64,000 nt of DNA from Brachynemurus nebulosus (taxonomy: Eukaryota > Arthropoda > Insecta > Neuroptera > Myrmeleontidae). A model generated the notes under the pieces. It was given only the letters and a program-made list of their open reading frames with translations, did no database searches and was not told the DNA's origin. The stretch covers positions 18,730,842-18,794,841 of the forward strand of contig JAPWDM010000008.1 in NCBI GenBank assembly GCA_035578155.1, given 5' to 3'. Position numbers and translations under genes: made by a program. Shown here one piece after another: positions 47,198 through 58,720 of the stretch; position 1 is the first letter of the stretch, and each line of letters starts with the position of its first letter.

Positions 47198-48279
47198 TCC
47201 CAACAGAAAGATTATCTTAGATAACGATAAACTGCTCTTAACTCTACTTTTCAAGAACGAAAACTTTTTAATAGCGCTTTTCTCAAAACAGGTTTTTTTC
47301 CGCGCCGTGGAACATAACTTAAAAAGTTATTAAGGTATTAACTTGAAATTTTGTAGAGATGTTCTTTAAAATGTTGGCCTTTGCATATACCTAAAATTTT
47401 GCATAAATTATTACTATAAATATTGTTTATAACAATTTGTTTATAAAAAAAAGTAAAAGTTTTTCTTTTTGGTTTTAAATTGTGAAAAGAAAATTTTTCT
47501 CATCAAAGCGTATATAAGGTATATGCAAAGCGTAATAACTTATTTTAATAAAAATTTTTTGTCCGATTGAATTCAGATGATTACAAGAGGCTGGGCATTC
47601 CACGGCGCAAATTAAAAGAGTCAATTTGGAACAGTTGCAGTGCCGCCATTTTTTCTTTTTTTGCATGAAAATTTATGAGTGAACACACCATGACATGTAC
47701 TATACTATGTAACTTCATTTGATACAATAAATGTAACCAGTTTCTTAAAAAAAAATTATTAAAACTCCTGTTGTCTGGAGGACCCTTCCCCCTTAATAAC
47801 GAAAATGAAAATTCTAAATCGATCGATGACTCCAATGCAAATCACCTCTGTAAAGTTTGATATAAAAAATTTTCTTAATTTGATGACACCCTTAAGTTTA
47901 CTAAATTTTTGCAATATCGGTCTTTTCATTTTTGCCAAACTTACACATGTTGGACTACTACAAAAAAAATTTTAAATGGGATTTTGTCATTTTAATAACA
48001 AAAATGATGTTTTAATATACAAATTACCACAATACAACTAATCGCCCTAATTTAAATCACTTTCATAAAGCTTTGATTCGAGAAAAAGTATTTTTTTAAA
48101 ATTTAATAATGACATCAAGTTAACTAAGATTTTTTAGTGCCTTGAAACCTGTAAATAAAACGATGCTATGATAAAACTAAGAACTATTCTAAAGATTTCT
48201 GCCGAGCAAAGGTTTTCAAAACCTATACGAAAAATTACAAATATATTGTGCACTTAAAGACTTACACAATAAGTCTCTA
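47198..48279. other. Unassigned A+T-rich region
   Basis: No gene. A facing pair TTTCCGCGCCGTGGAAC (about 47298) and ATTCCACGGCGCAAA (about 47597) hints at an old TIR or hairpin. The minus-strand frames at 47475-47666 and 47581-47835 are unremarkable. Confidence 0.35.
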
Positions 48280-48287
48280 AAATCTGA

Positions 48288-48498
48288 CAGGGCTGGATTT
48301 AGGGTGGGAGGTCTGCAGGCGGGAAACGTGTCTCAGGCGCTAGGTCTTGGGGGCGCCAAAAGTAGATATGTCGCACGTTTTTTTTTGCTCATCACTTAGT
48401 TTTCGGGAAGAAAAAAGGTTGAAGGAAATAATTATTTTTCTACAGGGGCGCCAACTTTCAACGCTGTCCCGGGCACCACTTCGGCTAGGTTCAGCTCT
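48288..48498. mobile_element. hAT MITE, 211 bp, perfect 8-bp duplication
   Basis: The ends are CAGGGCTGGATTTAGG and CGGCTAGGTTCAGCTCTG, with AAATCTGA on both sides (48280-48287 and 48499-48506). Internal GGGGGCGCC and GGGGCGCC blocks. No frame. Confidence 0.8.
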
Positions 48499-48506
48499 GA
48501 AATCTG

Positions 48507-49068
48507 ATACTCGGATTGTCTAAAATTACTCTTTTCATCCGAAACTGAAAAATGCTCATTTTGAAACAATTTCCCTACATTTTCTTTTTGAAGTTTCACA
48601 CATGATATCTATGTTAACAAAAATATTTAAACAATTTCCAAATGGTTAAACAAATAAACACAGACACAATAGATCGTTAAAAATCATTGCATAAAAATCG
48701 ACTCTTTCGTCAGTAACCGTTAAAAAAATAAAGTTTCTTAACGATATGCCATCAAATAAATTGTGTTTATAATATTTTCGTTTATTTATTCAAAAATGTA
48801 TCGTTTATTTTCATTTAATTCGAAATAATTATACCAATATTTCAAAATTGTTAAATATCAATTCTTCGCAATCAGCCGTAGGTACATTATCAGATAAAAC
48901 TGCCAAATTTATGTTAGGTGTATTTAAAATACTAACAATTAAATTTATTTATTTTTGTTTTTAATAAAATTTATATTTCTTTAAACCTCTTCTATAACTG
49001 TAAATTTTCGTTTGTAAAATCTTTCAATTAAAAAAAAGTTAACCGTTCACCTATTCTTGTTTCAAACA
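48507..49068. other. Unassigned A+T-rich region
   Basis: I see no gene, RNA or element ends in this stretch. Confidence 0.4.
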
Positions 49069-49070
49069 TA

Positions 49071-49912
49071 CCGTAAAACCGTCTAGACCCGGACACTTTG
49101 CACCAATCTTCAAAGTAAATAATTTCTACATTAACATGCAACAATAAACATTTGTTCTTGACGTCATTAGAGAGAGAAAAACATCCTCTAAACAGCTGTA
49201 CCAATAAAAACTACGGATTTCAATTTTTACTATCTCATTTTACAGAGGATTACTATCCACCAGTTTTTCAAAGAAATGAAATGTGTGTCTAACTTAGACA
49301 TGTAATTTTCGTCATAATTGTCATATTGTTTTAATTTTGATATGTATGTGTTCAGAATTTTATCGCGCATCATTTAATGATGTTTGAAGTTATATTCGAT
49401 GTATATATAAAAAAATACATGCTATATACATATATCCGTTTAGATCCGGACACATCAGATTATTACACTATGACCGCGATTCGCACTGGCTATAACTTCC
49501 ACTATCCATACGTTATATTCCCGCCAGAATTACGCGGTTTATGCCTCCTTCTGGTGTCATATCGCATGTTTACTTCATAGAGAGGCATGCGATGCATTGA
49601 CCTCTCGCCCGTCCCACAAAACGTTTTGAAACCTTTGACAGGTTCAAAGACATCAGACGATATAAAACACTGTCCTAACCCCGACGGGAGAGATTGGTTT
49701 GCATGTTATTACATTATTTAAGTAAGTGTCCGGGTCAAGACTGACCGGGATTTTAACTTATAATGAAACAAATGGATCAGGGATATAACAAATAATATAC
49801 ACTCTTTCTAATGATTATACTTTTATTGGTGATATCTATGACGGAAACATGTATAAACATAAAATTAACCAAAAAAATGTAAAAAAGTGTCCGGGTCTAG
49901 ATGGTTTTACGG
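49071..49912 (+). mobile_element. TA-flanked element with recurrent end motif, copy 3
   Basis: The ends are CCGTAAAACCGTCTAGACCC and its inverse, with TA on both sides (49069-49070 and 49913-49914). The left end has a single motif copy where copies 1 and 2 have two. The internal facing pair near 49737 is partly deleted. The 67-codon frame at 49377-49580 is kept. It lies within the putative intron upstream of the 50.5 kb exon. Confidence 0.7.
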
Positions 49913-49914
49913 TA

Positions 49915-50475
49915 ACCTTAATAATAAAATATGACAAGACACGATTAAGATACAGTTTAAGCACAAAATCATTTTGATGATTGGATAAAACTCTAGTATG
50001 AGTACGAGGAAGCTGCGTGCCACCCCGTATTAACAGTGTATTTTTATAATTAGATAAATAATGAGAACTAAAAGGCAAATAGTTAATCTAATGAGAAGTA
50101 AGGCAAATCCTAAAACTGAAGTACCGATTTTGTTATACTACATAAATTTTATTACCAGACATAAACTTTTAAAAACTAAAATATTATAAATAATCATATA
50201 AAATTAATGTTCCCAAAATCATATGTCAAATTACTTATTTCAATATCTCATATATTTTGCCAGTCTGACAACTTTACTGATGTTTAATATGAAATCAAAT
50301 TTAATTGAATAAGACTTGGAATTGAATTAAATTTAACATTTTATGAACTAATTTATATAAAGGTTGTCTCTTTCATATGTCACTTCAAAATATTTTTGAT
50401 TTTCAATCGTCACAACTAATAAAATTTAAATTTAATTACATTCATATTTTTAAAGTCTATTTTCATTTGTTACAG
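49915..50475. other. Presumed intron sequence
   Basis: A+T-rich with no frame of interest. It ends in a pyrimidine-rich tract and acceptor (TTTTCATTTGTTACAG, ending 50475). Confidence 0.4.
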
Positions 50476-50528
50476 GTGCCGACGGCAAACCACAAAATGG
50501 CGAGTAGCAGTGTAGATATTACCGGAAA
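50476..50528 (+). CDS. First coding exon of an unidentified gene
   Basis: A 53-bp exon bounded by a strong acceptor (TTTGTTACAG before 50476) and a consensus donor (GTAAGTAA from 50529). The start codon at 50497-50499 sits in CACAAAATGG, an excellent animal context. It opens the frame MASSSVDITG plus two bases, so the intron is in phase 2. The first 21 bases would be untranslated leader, implying an upstream non-coding exon, possibly the one ending at 47102. No matching downstream exon is recognised in the remaining 13.5 kb, so introns must be long. The ten residues are too few to name the product. Confidence 0.5.
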
Positions 50529-51680
50529 GTAAGTAAATTTTTTCAAATTTCATTTATTATAATGATAAAAAATAAGGTCAGAATACCCCCGTTTAATTTT
50601 ATTTTGTTATACGAATCAGAGAAGCGGCACAAAATTGATTAAATCAGTTTAGACATGCAGGGCATTTTTCAAATTCATTTTGATTTACCTATTCTGGAAC
50701 ATCTTGTACCTGGTGATCGTAAATAATAATTCTAATCTATTATCAAAACAAAATTACACTTAAAACAAACATGGGCGGGGGGAGAAGTAATAATTCATTT
50801 ATTCAGGTGATGGAGGTGTAGCTAATATAATTTATGTTTCGACATTAGGTACCATTACCCACCCGTTATAATATTACCTTATGTGTTTTCGTAGTACCAG
50901 TTTGTACCCATTCAAAAAATTATGTTATTATATTAGTTATGACTTTATTAGTATGAAAGTTATAAGTAATTTTTATTTTTTTCCATTCTAACACGCAATT
51001 TAAATGTTTACAGGTGAGAGAGATAATACTTAAATACTTATCGTTTCAAATTATTCTAATAATGTTCTATTTGAAATTACATGGATAAACACACACGTAA
51101 ACAAAAATTATTTTTATTATATTGAACGTATAGGCAATTATTATAACATTCTGATAATGTTGTATGCATAAAATATCAAATATAGACAATCCACATAATA
51201 TGCATAATATGGTATTAAATTAGAATTTTTCAACCAACCTTGCATTCTTACAAGATAACATGACGTTTAAGTATAATTTGTCATTCTATTTTCTGGTTAC
51301 CATACTGTTGAAAAATTTAGATCATTATCGTTTGCTTACATTCTCGGACAAGCGATTTACTCCTAAAAAGATGCTTAGAATTTGAAAAAGTGATCATAGC
51401 CGGTCTAGTAGCTGGCTTTTTTAATCGATAAAGAACTTAAAATGGAATAAAATATACAAATACAATAATTCAATAAGTATTCTTGTAAATATTTGTCTAC
51501 GTATTCATTCCAAAATATCGTATTATGGTAATAGTTTTTTTCTCTCTAAAAATATGTGTTAAATTCATTTTTTTAGTATCTGTGGCGTTTACTGAATATT
51601 ACTGATACCAAATTTGTATATTTGTATATTTGTATATAAACCTCATTTCATTTTTCCAGACCCAACAGTTATCTACTTAA
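50529..51680. other. Presumed intron, with old dispersed repeat
   Basis: It begins with the donor. A possible solo TTAA-D right end lies at 50577-50597 (GTCAGAATACCCCC then GTTTAA). About 51355-51540 is the partner of 1445-1640. No coding sequence seen. Confidence 0.4.
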
Positions 51681-51820
51681 ACAGTATGTAAAAAAAATAA
51701 CTCTCGTCCTTTTGTGGGGTGACACATAGCATCCTGTAGGCACTAAAACCGCAGGATTTTTTTCAAAATTAACAGTCGCGTCACCTCTCAAAAGGATAAG
51801 AGTTATTTCCCTTACATCCT

Positions 51821-51910
<90 letters not shown>

Positions 51911-52081
51911 ATATATATATATATATACACACATATGTATATATATAGGGTGTAAGGGAAATAACTCTTATCCTTTTGTAGGGTGACGCGACTGTTAATT
52001 CCGAAAAAATTCCTGCGATTTTAGTGCCTACAGGGTGCTATGAGCCACAAAAGGACGAGAGTTATTTGTTTTACACCCTGT
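51681..52081. repeat. Nested inverted repeat around (TA)n
   Basis: Outer arms of about 140 bp (51681-51822 and 51945-52081) are inverses. Each arm is itself an inverted repeat: ATAACTCTCGTCCTTTTGTG faces CAAAAGGATAAGAGTTAT within the same arm. The centre is a (TA)n tract with a short GT run (51824-51945). Outer ends are CAGTATGTAAAA and TTTTACACCCTG. The doubly palindromic layout can form a cruciform of hairpins. Confidence 0.65.
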
Positions 52082-52640
52082 ATAAATTTTCAACATCTAT
52101 TTTATTTTCTTACCGGGCAGCTTTATAAGATATTCCTTCTTAATGTTTACCTATATTATATATGGAACCTCTGTGCAAAATTTCACGTTTCTATCACCAG
52201 CAGTTTTCTATTAAATTTTCATTCTTTATTTTATACCCTTAGGGCCCATAGGATAAATTTCTCCAAATTCTAGTACTCACCTATATTGTATCAGAAGCTG
52301 CTGTGCGAAATTTCACGTTTTTAGACCCGACAGTTTTCTATTTAAACTTCCATCCCTTATTTTACCCCTTCAGGAGGTGGATTTCATATATCGAAGATAC
52401 ATTAAAAAAAATTCAGCGAGATCTCCTTTAAATAATTCACGGTTGAGAGATGTACTTTGTGAAATTTCATTTTAAATATTGAAAAATATTTAAAGTTTAA
52501 ATTACTTAGTTAAATTCACGAAATTAAAATCTCACGAAATTAAGATCTCCTTTATCAAAATCAATCCGACGTTTTTTAAATTGCAGGTTACGCCATAAAA
52601 ATAGACATACAAACACACATAGATACATAAGAGTACATGC
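52082..52640 (+). repeat. Degenerate tandem repeat with ACAT-rich tail
   Basis: GTGCAAAATTTCACGTTTCT (about 52172) recurs as GTGCGAAATTTCACGTTTTT (about 52301). Each is followed by a GACAGTTTTCTAT-like block and a TTTATTTTA.CCC block. The end CATACAAACACACATAGATAC resembles tails of non-LTR repeats. No coding. Confidence 0.4.
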
Positions 52641-53429
52641 AACCCAAACCCATAATCCTTCTTCTGGTGCAGCCAGGTAAAAATTCAGGTTAATTCCTAT
52701 TACAATTATTATTTTTTTTCAATCAGACAAACACCCACATATCCATAAAATATTTTTATGGTATTAAAAATATAGGCAATTTCCATAGCATCACCGTAAC
52801 GTTGTATATATAAGATACCAAATATAGGCAATCAATATAACATATAAGTACATTATATAGTATTAAATTTATATTTTAATGTAAGCCAATTGTTTGTCAT
52901 TTAATAATTATATTGGTCGTGTTTGGTTGTTGTTCAATGAGTCTGTCTTGTCGAAACTTATATTATAATATATACCTATGTGTTTCAAATCAATTACATT
53001 GCCGGCATTTACTTCCGTCAATTTGAATTTGGATAAACATATCTTTGTATGTACGTACCTACATATATATATTCAACATTAATGCCATCTATATGTGTTT
53101 GAATATATCAATGAATGAACGTATGCATACCTCATATCCAATAATATAGGTATAAGTGATGAACGTATTAGTGAATTAATTTGTTACAATTGCGATAATG
53201 ATCAGTGATTATGAACAAAAGCTTATATAAATTAATTCTATTTCGGATTATCGGTCGTCAATGCGGTCGGCATGATGATTTCAGGGATTTAGATCGATTA
53301 AATATATGTGTATGGAACGGCAAACGATACGCTTGAAAATTGGAGAAGTTTGACAATAAAAACAAATCTGTACGCAAAAAAAGCCAAAAGTTTTAATACT
53401 ACCATTTAATGAGGCTATCTACATTACAA
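52641..53429. other. Unassigned A+T-rich region
   Basis: No gene or element is recognised here. Confidence 0.4.
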
Positions 53430-53504
53430 TTATGTTGAAACAATTGCCTATATTTAATAGTGGTTTGATTCTGTTTTTGTCTACGTGTGTATTTATCAAT
53501 TTAA
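53430..53504 (+). repeat. Dispersed repeat E, left part
   Basis: ATGTTGAAACAATTGCCTAT to TGTATTTATCAA is closely matched at 57245-57318, where the sequence continues without interruption past TTAA. Here it is cut by the piggyBac element at exactly that TTAA. More distant relatives appear at about 58215-58300 and 61393-61490. Confidence 0.55.
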
Positions 53505-54297
53505 CCCTAGAGTCATACATACTCGTCAAATTGACGAACGAACTTCTGTACCTGCTCCAATACTACAACTTGTCGTTGCCTGCGTGCGTATGTATTTTTT
53601 TAAAGATTTTGTACTTACATATAAAAGTTTTCATAATTTTTTTAAAATTTATTAAAAATATGGATGTTATAATTAATTTATTCAATGATAATGATAATGT
53701 GAAAGATGATTACAGCTCTTTGACTTATAGAGACGGCATAATACTGAAGTCTTAATATATTGAATCGAAAACCAAAGAATTCGTTTCAGGTGATCTAAAG
53801 AATGATTAGCAATGTATTTTGTGGAAAATATTTTAATTTTTATTATTTTTGAGATCATATTTGAAAAATTACTAACAAATTTTAGAAAATTTACAAATGT
53901 GCCTAATGAGGAAAGAACTACATATCTACGGGAATATTTGTGACCGAGAAATTTCACATTCTGTAAAGCTTATGTAACTTGGCGGAATAAAACTCCAAAG
54001 AAAAACACTTATAATATTAAGGTCATATCCACCTAAATCTCAACACATTAAATTAATTATTTGAAAGACATGTCTTATGATACAATTAATGTATTTATCT
54101 TTTTTTAATTTTTATAATGAAAATATGCTTTGATAAAAAGATTAAAAAAATTAATAAATATTTGTATTAAAAAATTTTTCCGAATGCAATTTTTTTAAAT
54201 AATTTGTTGGCTTTTGTAGTATTGTTATGTAAAAAAATGTTTTTTGCAAATAAACTCTAAAATTTTCTTTCTCGTAGACCAACGTATGATTCTAGGG
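53505..54297. mobile_element. piggyBac element with canonical ends, non-autonomous
   Basis: The ends are CCCTAGAGTCATACAT and, on the complement of the right end, CCCTAGAATCATACGT, abutting TTAA (53501-53504 and 54298-54301). CCCTAGA followed by a subterminal CGTCAAATTGACGAACG is very close to the layout of well-known piggyBac ends. The 793-bp interior has short frames only (for example a Met-Asp-Val start at 53661) and no DDD catalytic region, so it is a deletion derivative. The frame 53432-53755 runs across the left junction and is not a gene. Confidence 0.8.
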
Positions 54298-54301
54298 TTA
54301 A

Positions 54302-55566
54302 AAAAACTTTGGTATAATTTTGGTATAGATACGTGGACGATATAATTATAGGCTTCGATGGATCGATCCGCCAACTAGAAAAAATTTTTAGAGTCAATAA
54401 ATTCGTTAAACCCAAAAATTCAATTTGACTTAGAGGTAGAAAAAGATAATAGCATAAACTTTTTAGATTTAACTATAACCAAAACTAACAATAAGCTTGA
54501 TTTCAACATATATAGAAAACCATCTTACTCTGGCATTACAATTCCAAATGATTCAATAAGTCCGTATCAACATAAAATCGCAGCCTATAATTCCATGATC
54601 CACCGAGCGTTTAATATACCTTTGTCGAAAGAAAATTTTAAAAAAGAAATAAATAATATAAAAATAATAGCGAATAATAACGGATATAATTCAAACTTAA
54701 TCGATAAATTAATAGCTAAGAAAGAATTTAAACAAATTTTAAAAGAAATTTACCCCTCCGTTAAACCAGAACTAAAAACTAACTTTAAAACTATAACACA
54801 TTTTGGTAATATATCGGATAAAATTAAAAAAATTCTAGAAAAATCAACATAAATATAGCATTTAAATCAGGCTTTAATCTAGGAAACTTAATATATAACA
54901 ATAAAACAAAAATTGATAAACTTAAAAAATCGGGTATCTACAAATTAAACTGCCAAGACTGTAATAATTTTTACATCGGTCAAACTGGCAGAAACTTTGA
55001 AACCCGGAGAGCAGAGCATTTCAGATCCTATAGGAATAAGAAATCCGACTCTGCTTTTGCGAGGCATTTAATTGACACCGAACACACACCAGAACGGAAA
55101 ATTACTATTTATAGAAATAAATAAACATAACTCCGATCACCTTTTAAATGACTACACCGATATCTACAGTTCAACTTTATTTTCAATATTATAATTTAAT
55201 TAAACTTTTAAAATTGTATTTTCTGTAATATTGTTCGTTTGTCAATTTCAATCTTTTGTCACGTGTTTGCTCGCATTTGTCACATCTAATGTAATCTTGT
55301 TTTTCTTATTTTTCGGATTCTCCCACTACCCCTCCCCTTCTACTTCCACACCATATACCACTCCCCTTCATAAGTATAGGTAGATAAAAATTAGCATATA
55401 AGCCCATGTATTGAATATTAATTTTATTCTGTTTGAAAATGAACTGACGGTTCGAAACAATATTGTCACAGTTTCAAAAATAAAAGTGGTATTTTGCAAA
55501 GTAAAATATTTGTTTATTATTTACAAATATGGAATACCATAAAGTAACGCCCAAATCTATTAATAT
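54302..55566 (+). mobile_element. Penelope-like retroelement, 5'-truncated
   Basis: The body starts within the reverse transcriptase and runs through a linker and GIY-YIG endonuclease to a 3' tail ending CTATTAATATT. The same terminal sequence occurs at 12481-12537 and, inverted, at 59857-59965. The tail contains GAACTGACGGTTCGAAAC (about 55441-55458), a hairpin followed by GAAA. Repeat E resumes just after it (about 55567), as judged from the uninterrupted copy at 57.3 kb, so this element and the adjoining piggyBac both lie inside E. Confidence 0.75.
54318..55192 (+). pseudogene. Penelope-like polyprotein (RT end plus GIY-YIG)
   Basis: The first piece (54318-54425) reads FWYRYVDDIIIGFD, with the YVDD catalytic motif of reverse transcriptases. 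After a +1 frame change near 54393 the frame continues LEVEKDNSINFLDLTITK, the conserved FLDL block downstream of RT motif C, and runs to a stop at 54850-54852. After a further frame change (from about 54850) it gives KSGIYKLNC, CNNFYIGQTGR and RRAEH, the GIY-YIG nuclease core with its Arg and Glu. A last frame change leads to DHLLNDYTDIYSS and a stop at about 55190. Only the C-terminal half of the usual protein is present; three frame changes and an upstream stop make it inactive. Confidence 0.8.
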
Positions 55567-55941
55567 TAAAAAGAACTTCAAAAATAGAACAAAATCCAGT
55601 CAGTTATTGTTTTATGAATCGCTTGAAAATAGTTTACGCCAAGTGAACTAGTCGTTACAAAGAAATAAATAAAAGTCACCTTAGATTTTACAGTTGACTA
55701 TGTGAGTTCATTTTGAATTTCGTTGAAAACAAGAGACGAGTGAAATATCTAGTATTATTCTAACGTTAAACTCATTTGAAACAGTGACGACGCGTAATAT
55801 TATTCTTGGATAGGCAGATATAAAAATACAATTCTTACGCACACAAGCCCAACAAATTTTGATGGTCCTTTCCCTTCTTACACTTGCCTAAATACGTGAC
55901 ATTAAATTCAATATTTTGAGTGAAACATTTTATTCCCTTCA
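55567..55941. repeat. Repeat E, right part, then unassigned
   Basis: AACAAAATCCAGTCAG and GAATCGCTTGAAAA match AGAAGAATCCAGTCAC and TACTCGCTTGAAAA at 57340-57392. Beyond about 55640 I see nothing to assign. Confidence 0.45.
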
Positions 55942-56220
55942 ATGAATACGGATTTTACCTACATTTTATTTTGTCAGTTTTCGAGATTTCCTTCCACGCT
56001 TTTAAACCTAAGATTAAACAAATATAGGTCGAAATTCCATTTACAATTTATATTCGCTGAAAAACATCATGTTCAATCTAAAATTTCAAAATTAGTGTCG
56101 TTGAGAGAAAAGTCCGAGTATAAAAAATTAGGCATCCATGAATTTGGATGATCAGAGTGTAGTAAAATTTAAGATTTATCCTCTAGACCCCTTTCCAGAT
56201 ATTATTTAAGCACTATATAG
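55942..56220 (+). pseudogene. Second, divergent Penelope-like GIY-YIG remnant
   Basis: The frame ends SKISKLVSLREKSEYKKLGI then HEFG, a stop, SECSKI, a stop, and SSRPLSRYY. The spacing matches the linker and GIY-YIG start of the neighbouring element (K..GIYK then C..C then YIGQT.R), with the YIG core replaced by stops and small losses. It appears to be an older member of a different Penelope lineage. The match is by pattern only. Confidence 0.35.
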
Positions 56221-57239
56221 GTAAGGGAAATGTTCGCAGCCGCTGCTCCCAAAATTTTGCCGCACTGAGCGCGAATCCATAAAATCCTTGAATAAATTCG
56301 GTCCTAAATAAAATTACAAAATTATAAACTTGTTGCAGACTTTTAATAACGTTTTCTTTGAGGAAAACTGGAAATAAAAAGTAGAAATTATATTTTCCAA
56401 GGAGCATTGCTTACGAAGCTACCCCAACACGGTAAGATATACATATTTCAATTCTTAGGTAAGCACTGCTTCTTATATCTGGGAACATCAACCGCTACTG
56501 ATATATTGCTGTATTTGAAACAAAATGTTAAGCGTCGCATAATGTAAATAAAAATGGTGTTAGGTATTTGACGTTGCTCTTTTATTTAAAAAATGTCGCA
56601 TAATCGAAAACAATAATGGCAAATAATTTTAAATAATAAAAATATATTAGTTTACTTGCTATACCAAATGGCACATGATTTCAAGAGAGAAAACACCAGC
56701 AGTGTCGCTGATTTATAACATATCCCTCAATAAATATAGTAAACCTAACCTTACTCTCTTAAACTTTATACCACATTGGCATTAACAAAATTAAGTAAAT
56801 GTAACAAATGAAAAACCATAACAAAAACGCATAGCAGAAAAAATAATAAGTCAAAAAGAAAATACAAAGATAAATAACTTACAACAGCCAGCCAGAGCAC
56901 TTGTGTTGAAAAGTAAACGAACACAAAGTGTTAGAGGGGAAACCCAAGCGCGTATATGTGGAGCGACAAAAAGAAGACGAACGAAGCAAACGAGTGAAAA
57001 GATACATACAGTGAAAGAGGAGCAGGAACACATACTATTTACAAAAGGTTACCATCAAACCAACCGTTAGGTAACTAACTGACTGCTTAAACTACCCGGA
57101 TAAATCTAAACAAAATTTCGGCATTAAAGTATTCCAGAGAAAAATATTTGTCATTCATTTATTTGTCCTCCAACATTACCTAAGAGAGTCATGTAATGTC
57201 TCATGTTCAACCCTAAAGAAAAGATATCATGAACTTGTA
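56221..57239. other. Unassigned, with a leader-like GC-richer patch
   Basis: About 56885-57075 is purine-rich and GC-richer (GAAACCCAAGCGCGTATATG, GAAAGAGGAGCAGGAACAC), with a donor-like GTTAGGTAACT at about 57068. It could be an untranslated exon, but neither an acceptor nor a frame supports it. The minus-strand frame 56851-57033 is its antisense. The rest is A+T-rich. Confidence 0.25.
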
Positions 57240-57450
57240 CGTTACAAATATGTTGAAACTATTGCCTATATTTAATAGTCGTTTAAATCTGTTTTTTTGT
57301 ATACATGCATATTTATAAACTTAAAAAAGAATTTTTGAAAAGAGAAGAATCCAGTCACTGGCTTATCCAGTTTTATTACTCGCTTGAAAACTGTAAAATG
57401 TCTTTTCTCGACTGCTATCGTACACCAAGATTAAAGAAGTTTAGGAAATA
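57240..57450 (+). repeat. Repeat E, uninterrupted copy
   Basis: AATATGTTGAAACTATTGCC runs through TTTATAAACTTAAAAAAGAA to GAATCCAGTCACTGGC. This joins the two parts that are separated by more than 2 kb at 53.5 and 55.57 kb. It serves as the empty-site version for the piggyBac and Penelope-like insertions there. Confidence 0.5.
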
Positions 57451-58594
57451 TCACGATAATTTTTTCTTGTAACCCATCAGCATTGACCTGAAGGGCAAAA
57501 ACTACATGCAACATATTACTTCTTGTTGGTTCGGCTTTAGAACTTTGTGGTTTTTATTTTGAAATGTGCGCTCTTCTGCTCGTGTGAGTGTTGTTTAGTT
57601 TTCTAAAGTGTGTTATTTATTTGTTATATTAAGTGTTAAGAATGTGGTCATGACAATTCACTTCTTCATCTTCTAGTTGTTTTAAAACATATACTAAGTA
57701 AAATACGTTAATCTTATCATATAGCCACGTAAAGAAAAAACATTTTTCCCATTTTGTTTTTAACTTAATGAAAATATAAAAATGATTTTTTTTTCGCAAA
57801 GGAAATTTTCTTATGAAAGAACAGAAATGAAATGAAACAGTAGATAAATAATTTATTATTTCGAAGTGGAAAATAAATACATTTTTTCCTCTCTTTTAGG
57901 GCACACGGCACAGAAGGAAAAAATTTCACAGGAATTTGATTAAATATGATAAAACTTTTTCGTACCTGTTTTCTCTATCCTCTTTGTTTCTTCTTTGATG
58001 CTCTCTTTCTTAATGTTGTTGTTTTTAATTTAAATTTATGGAAAAAGTATTTCTGTAAATAAATTTTTTCCTGCTCCAATTACCGAAATAAATATCCGAC
58101 CGTATTAAAAAACAGAAAAAGTTTTTGAAAAATAAGATTTTAATAAAATAATACCGATTTTTGTTGATATTTATTTTCATAATCAAATCATACACTAATG
58201 ATATATATGTAATATGACAACTGACATGTTATAATAGTTGCCTATACTGTTAAATGATTGTGAAATTGGTTTTACATTTCTGTCAATTTGTCACGCGGAG
58301 AAAATTATTTTTTATGCAAATACTACTCGTCCGATTAATTTGAAATTTTGTATAGAGACACTTTATGCTCAACAGTAATAAATTAGCTAAAAGTTAATAC
58401 TGTAACGACAACCAGTGCCAATGGCTCGAATAAATTTCAAATCAAGAGTTTGCAACTCTCATATCTGATTACTCTTTGAGTGCATATGGAACTGATTAAG
58501 TTCTTTGAACATTTCTTTTAAATCACCTTTTCGAAACTAAATTGCAAACCTACGTGGGTTACCAAAACGCACCGGCTTTACTAGAGATGTTGTC
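57451..58594. other. Unassigned A+T-rich region
   Basis: No gene is supported. A GTGTGAGTGTTG stretch at about 57580 is donor-like but isolated. About 58215-58300 is a distant relative of repeat E. Confidence 0.35.
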
Positions 58595-58720
58595 CAGGCC
58601 CGATGAGAGGGTGGGGTAACCGGGGTTGTAGCTCCGGGGCCCGGCCTGAAAAAGAGGGCCGATAGCGATCAGTAGGGGCCTCATGAAAAAATAAAAACTT
58701 TTTTTTTTGCTCGTCATGTA
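58595..58720 (-). mobile_element. hAT MITE fragment
   Basis: CAGGCCCGATGAGAGGGTGG and GGGGCCCGGCCTG match, in the opposite orientation, the right part of the MITE at 42003-42178. The other end is not clearly present and no 8-bp duplication was found, so the copy is probably truncated. Confidence 0.55.

Noticed and set aside
53432..53755. 107-codon frame as a gene
   Set aside because: It starts in repeat E and crosses the TTAA junction into the piggyBac element.
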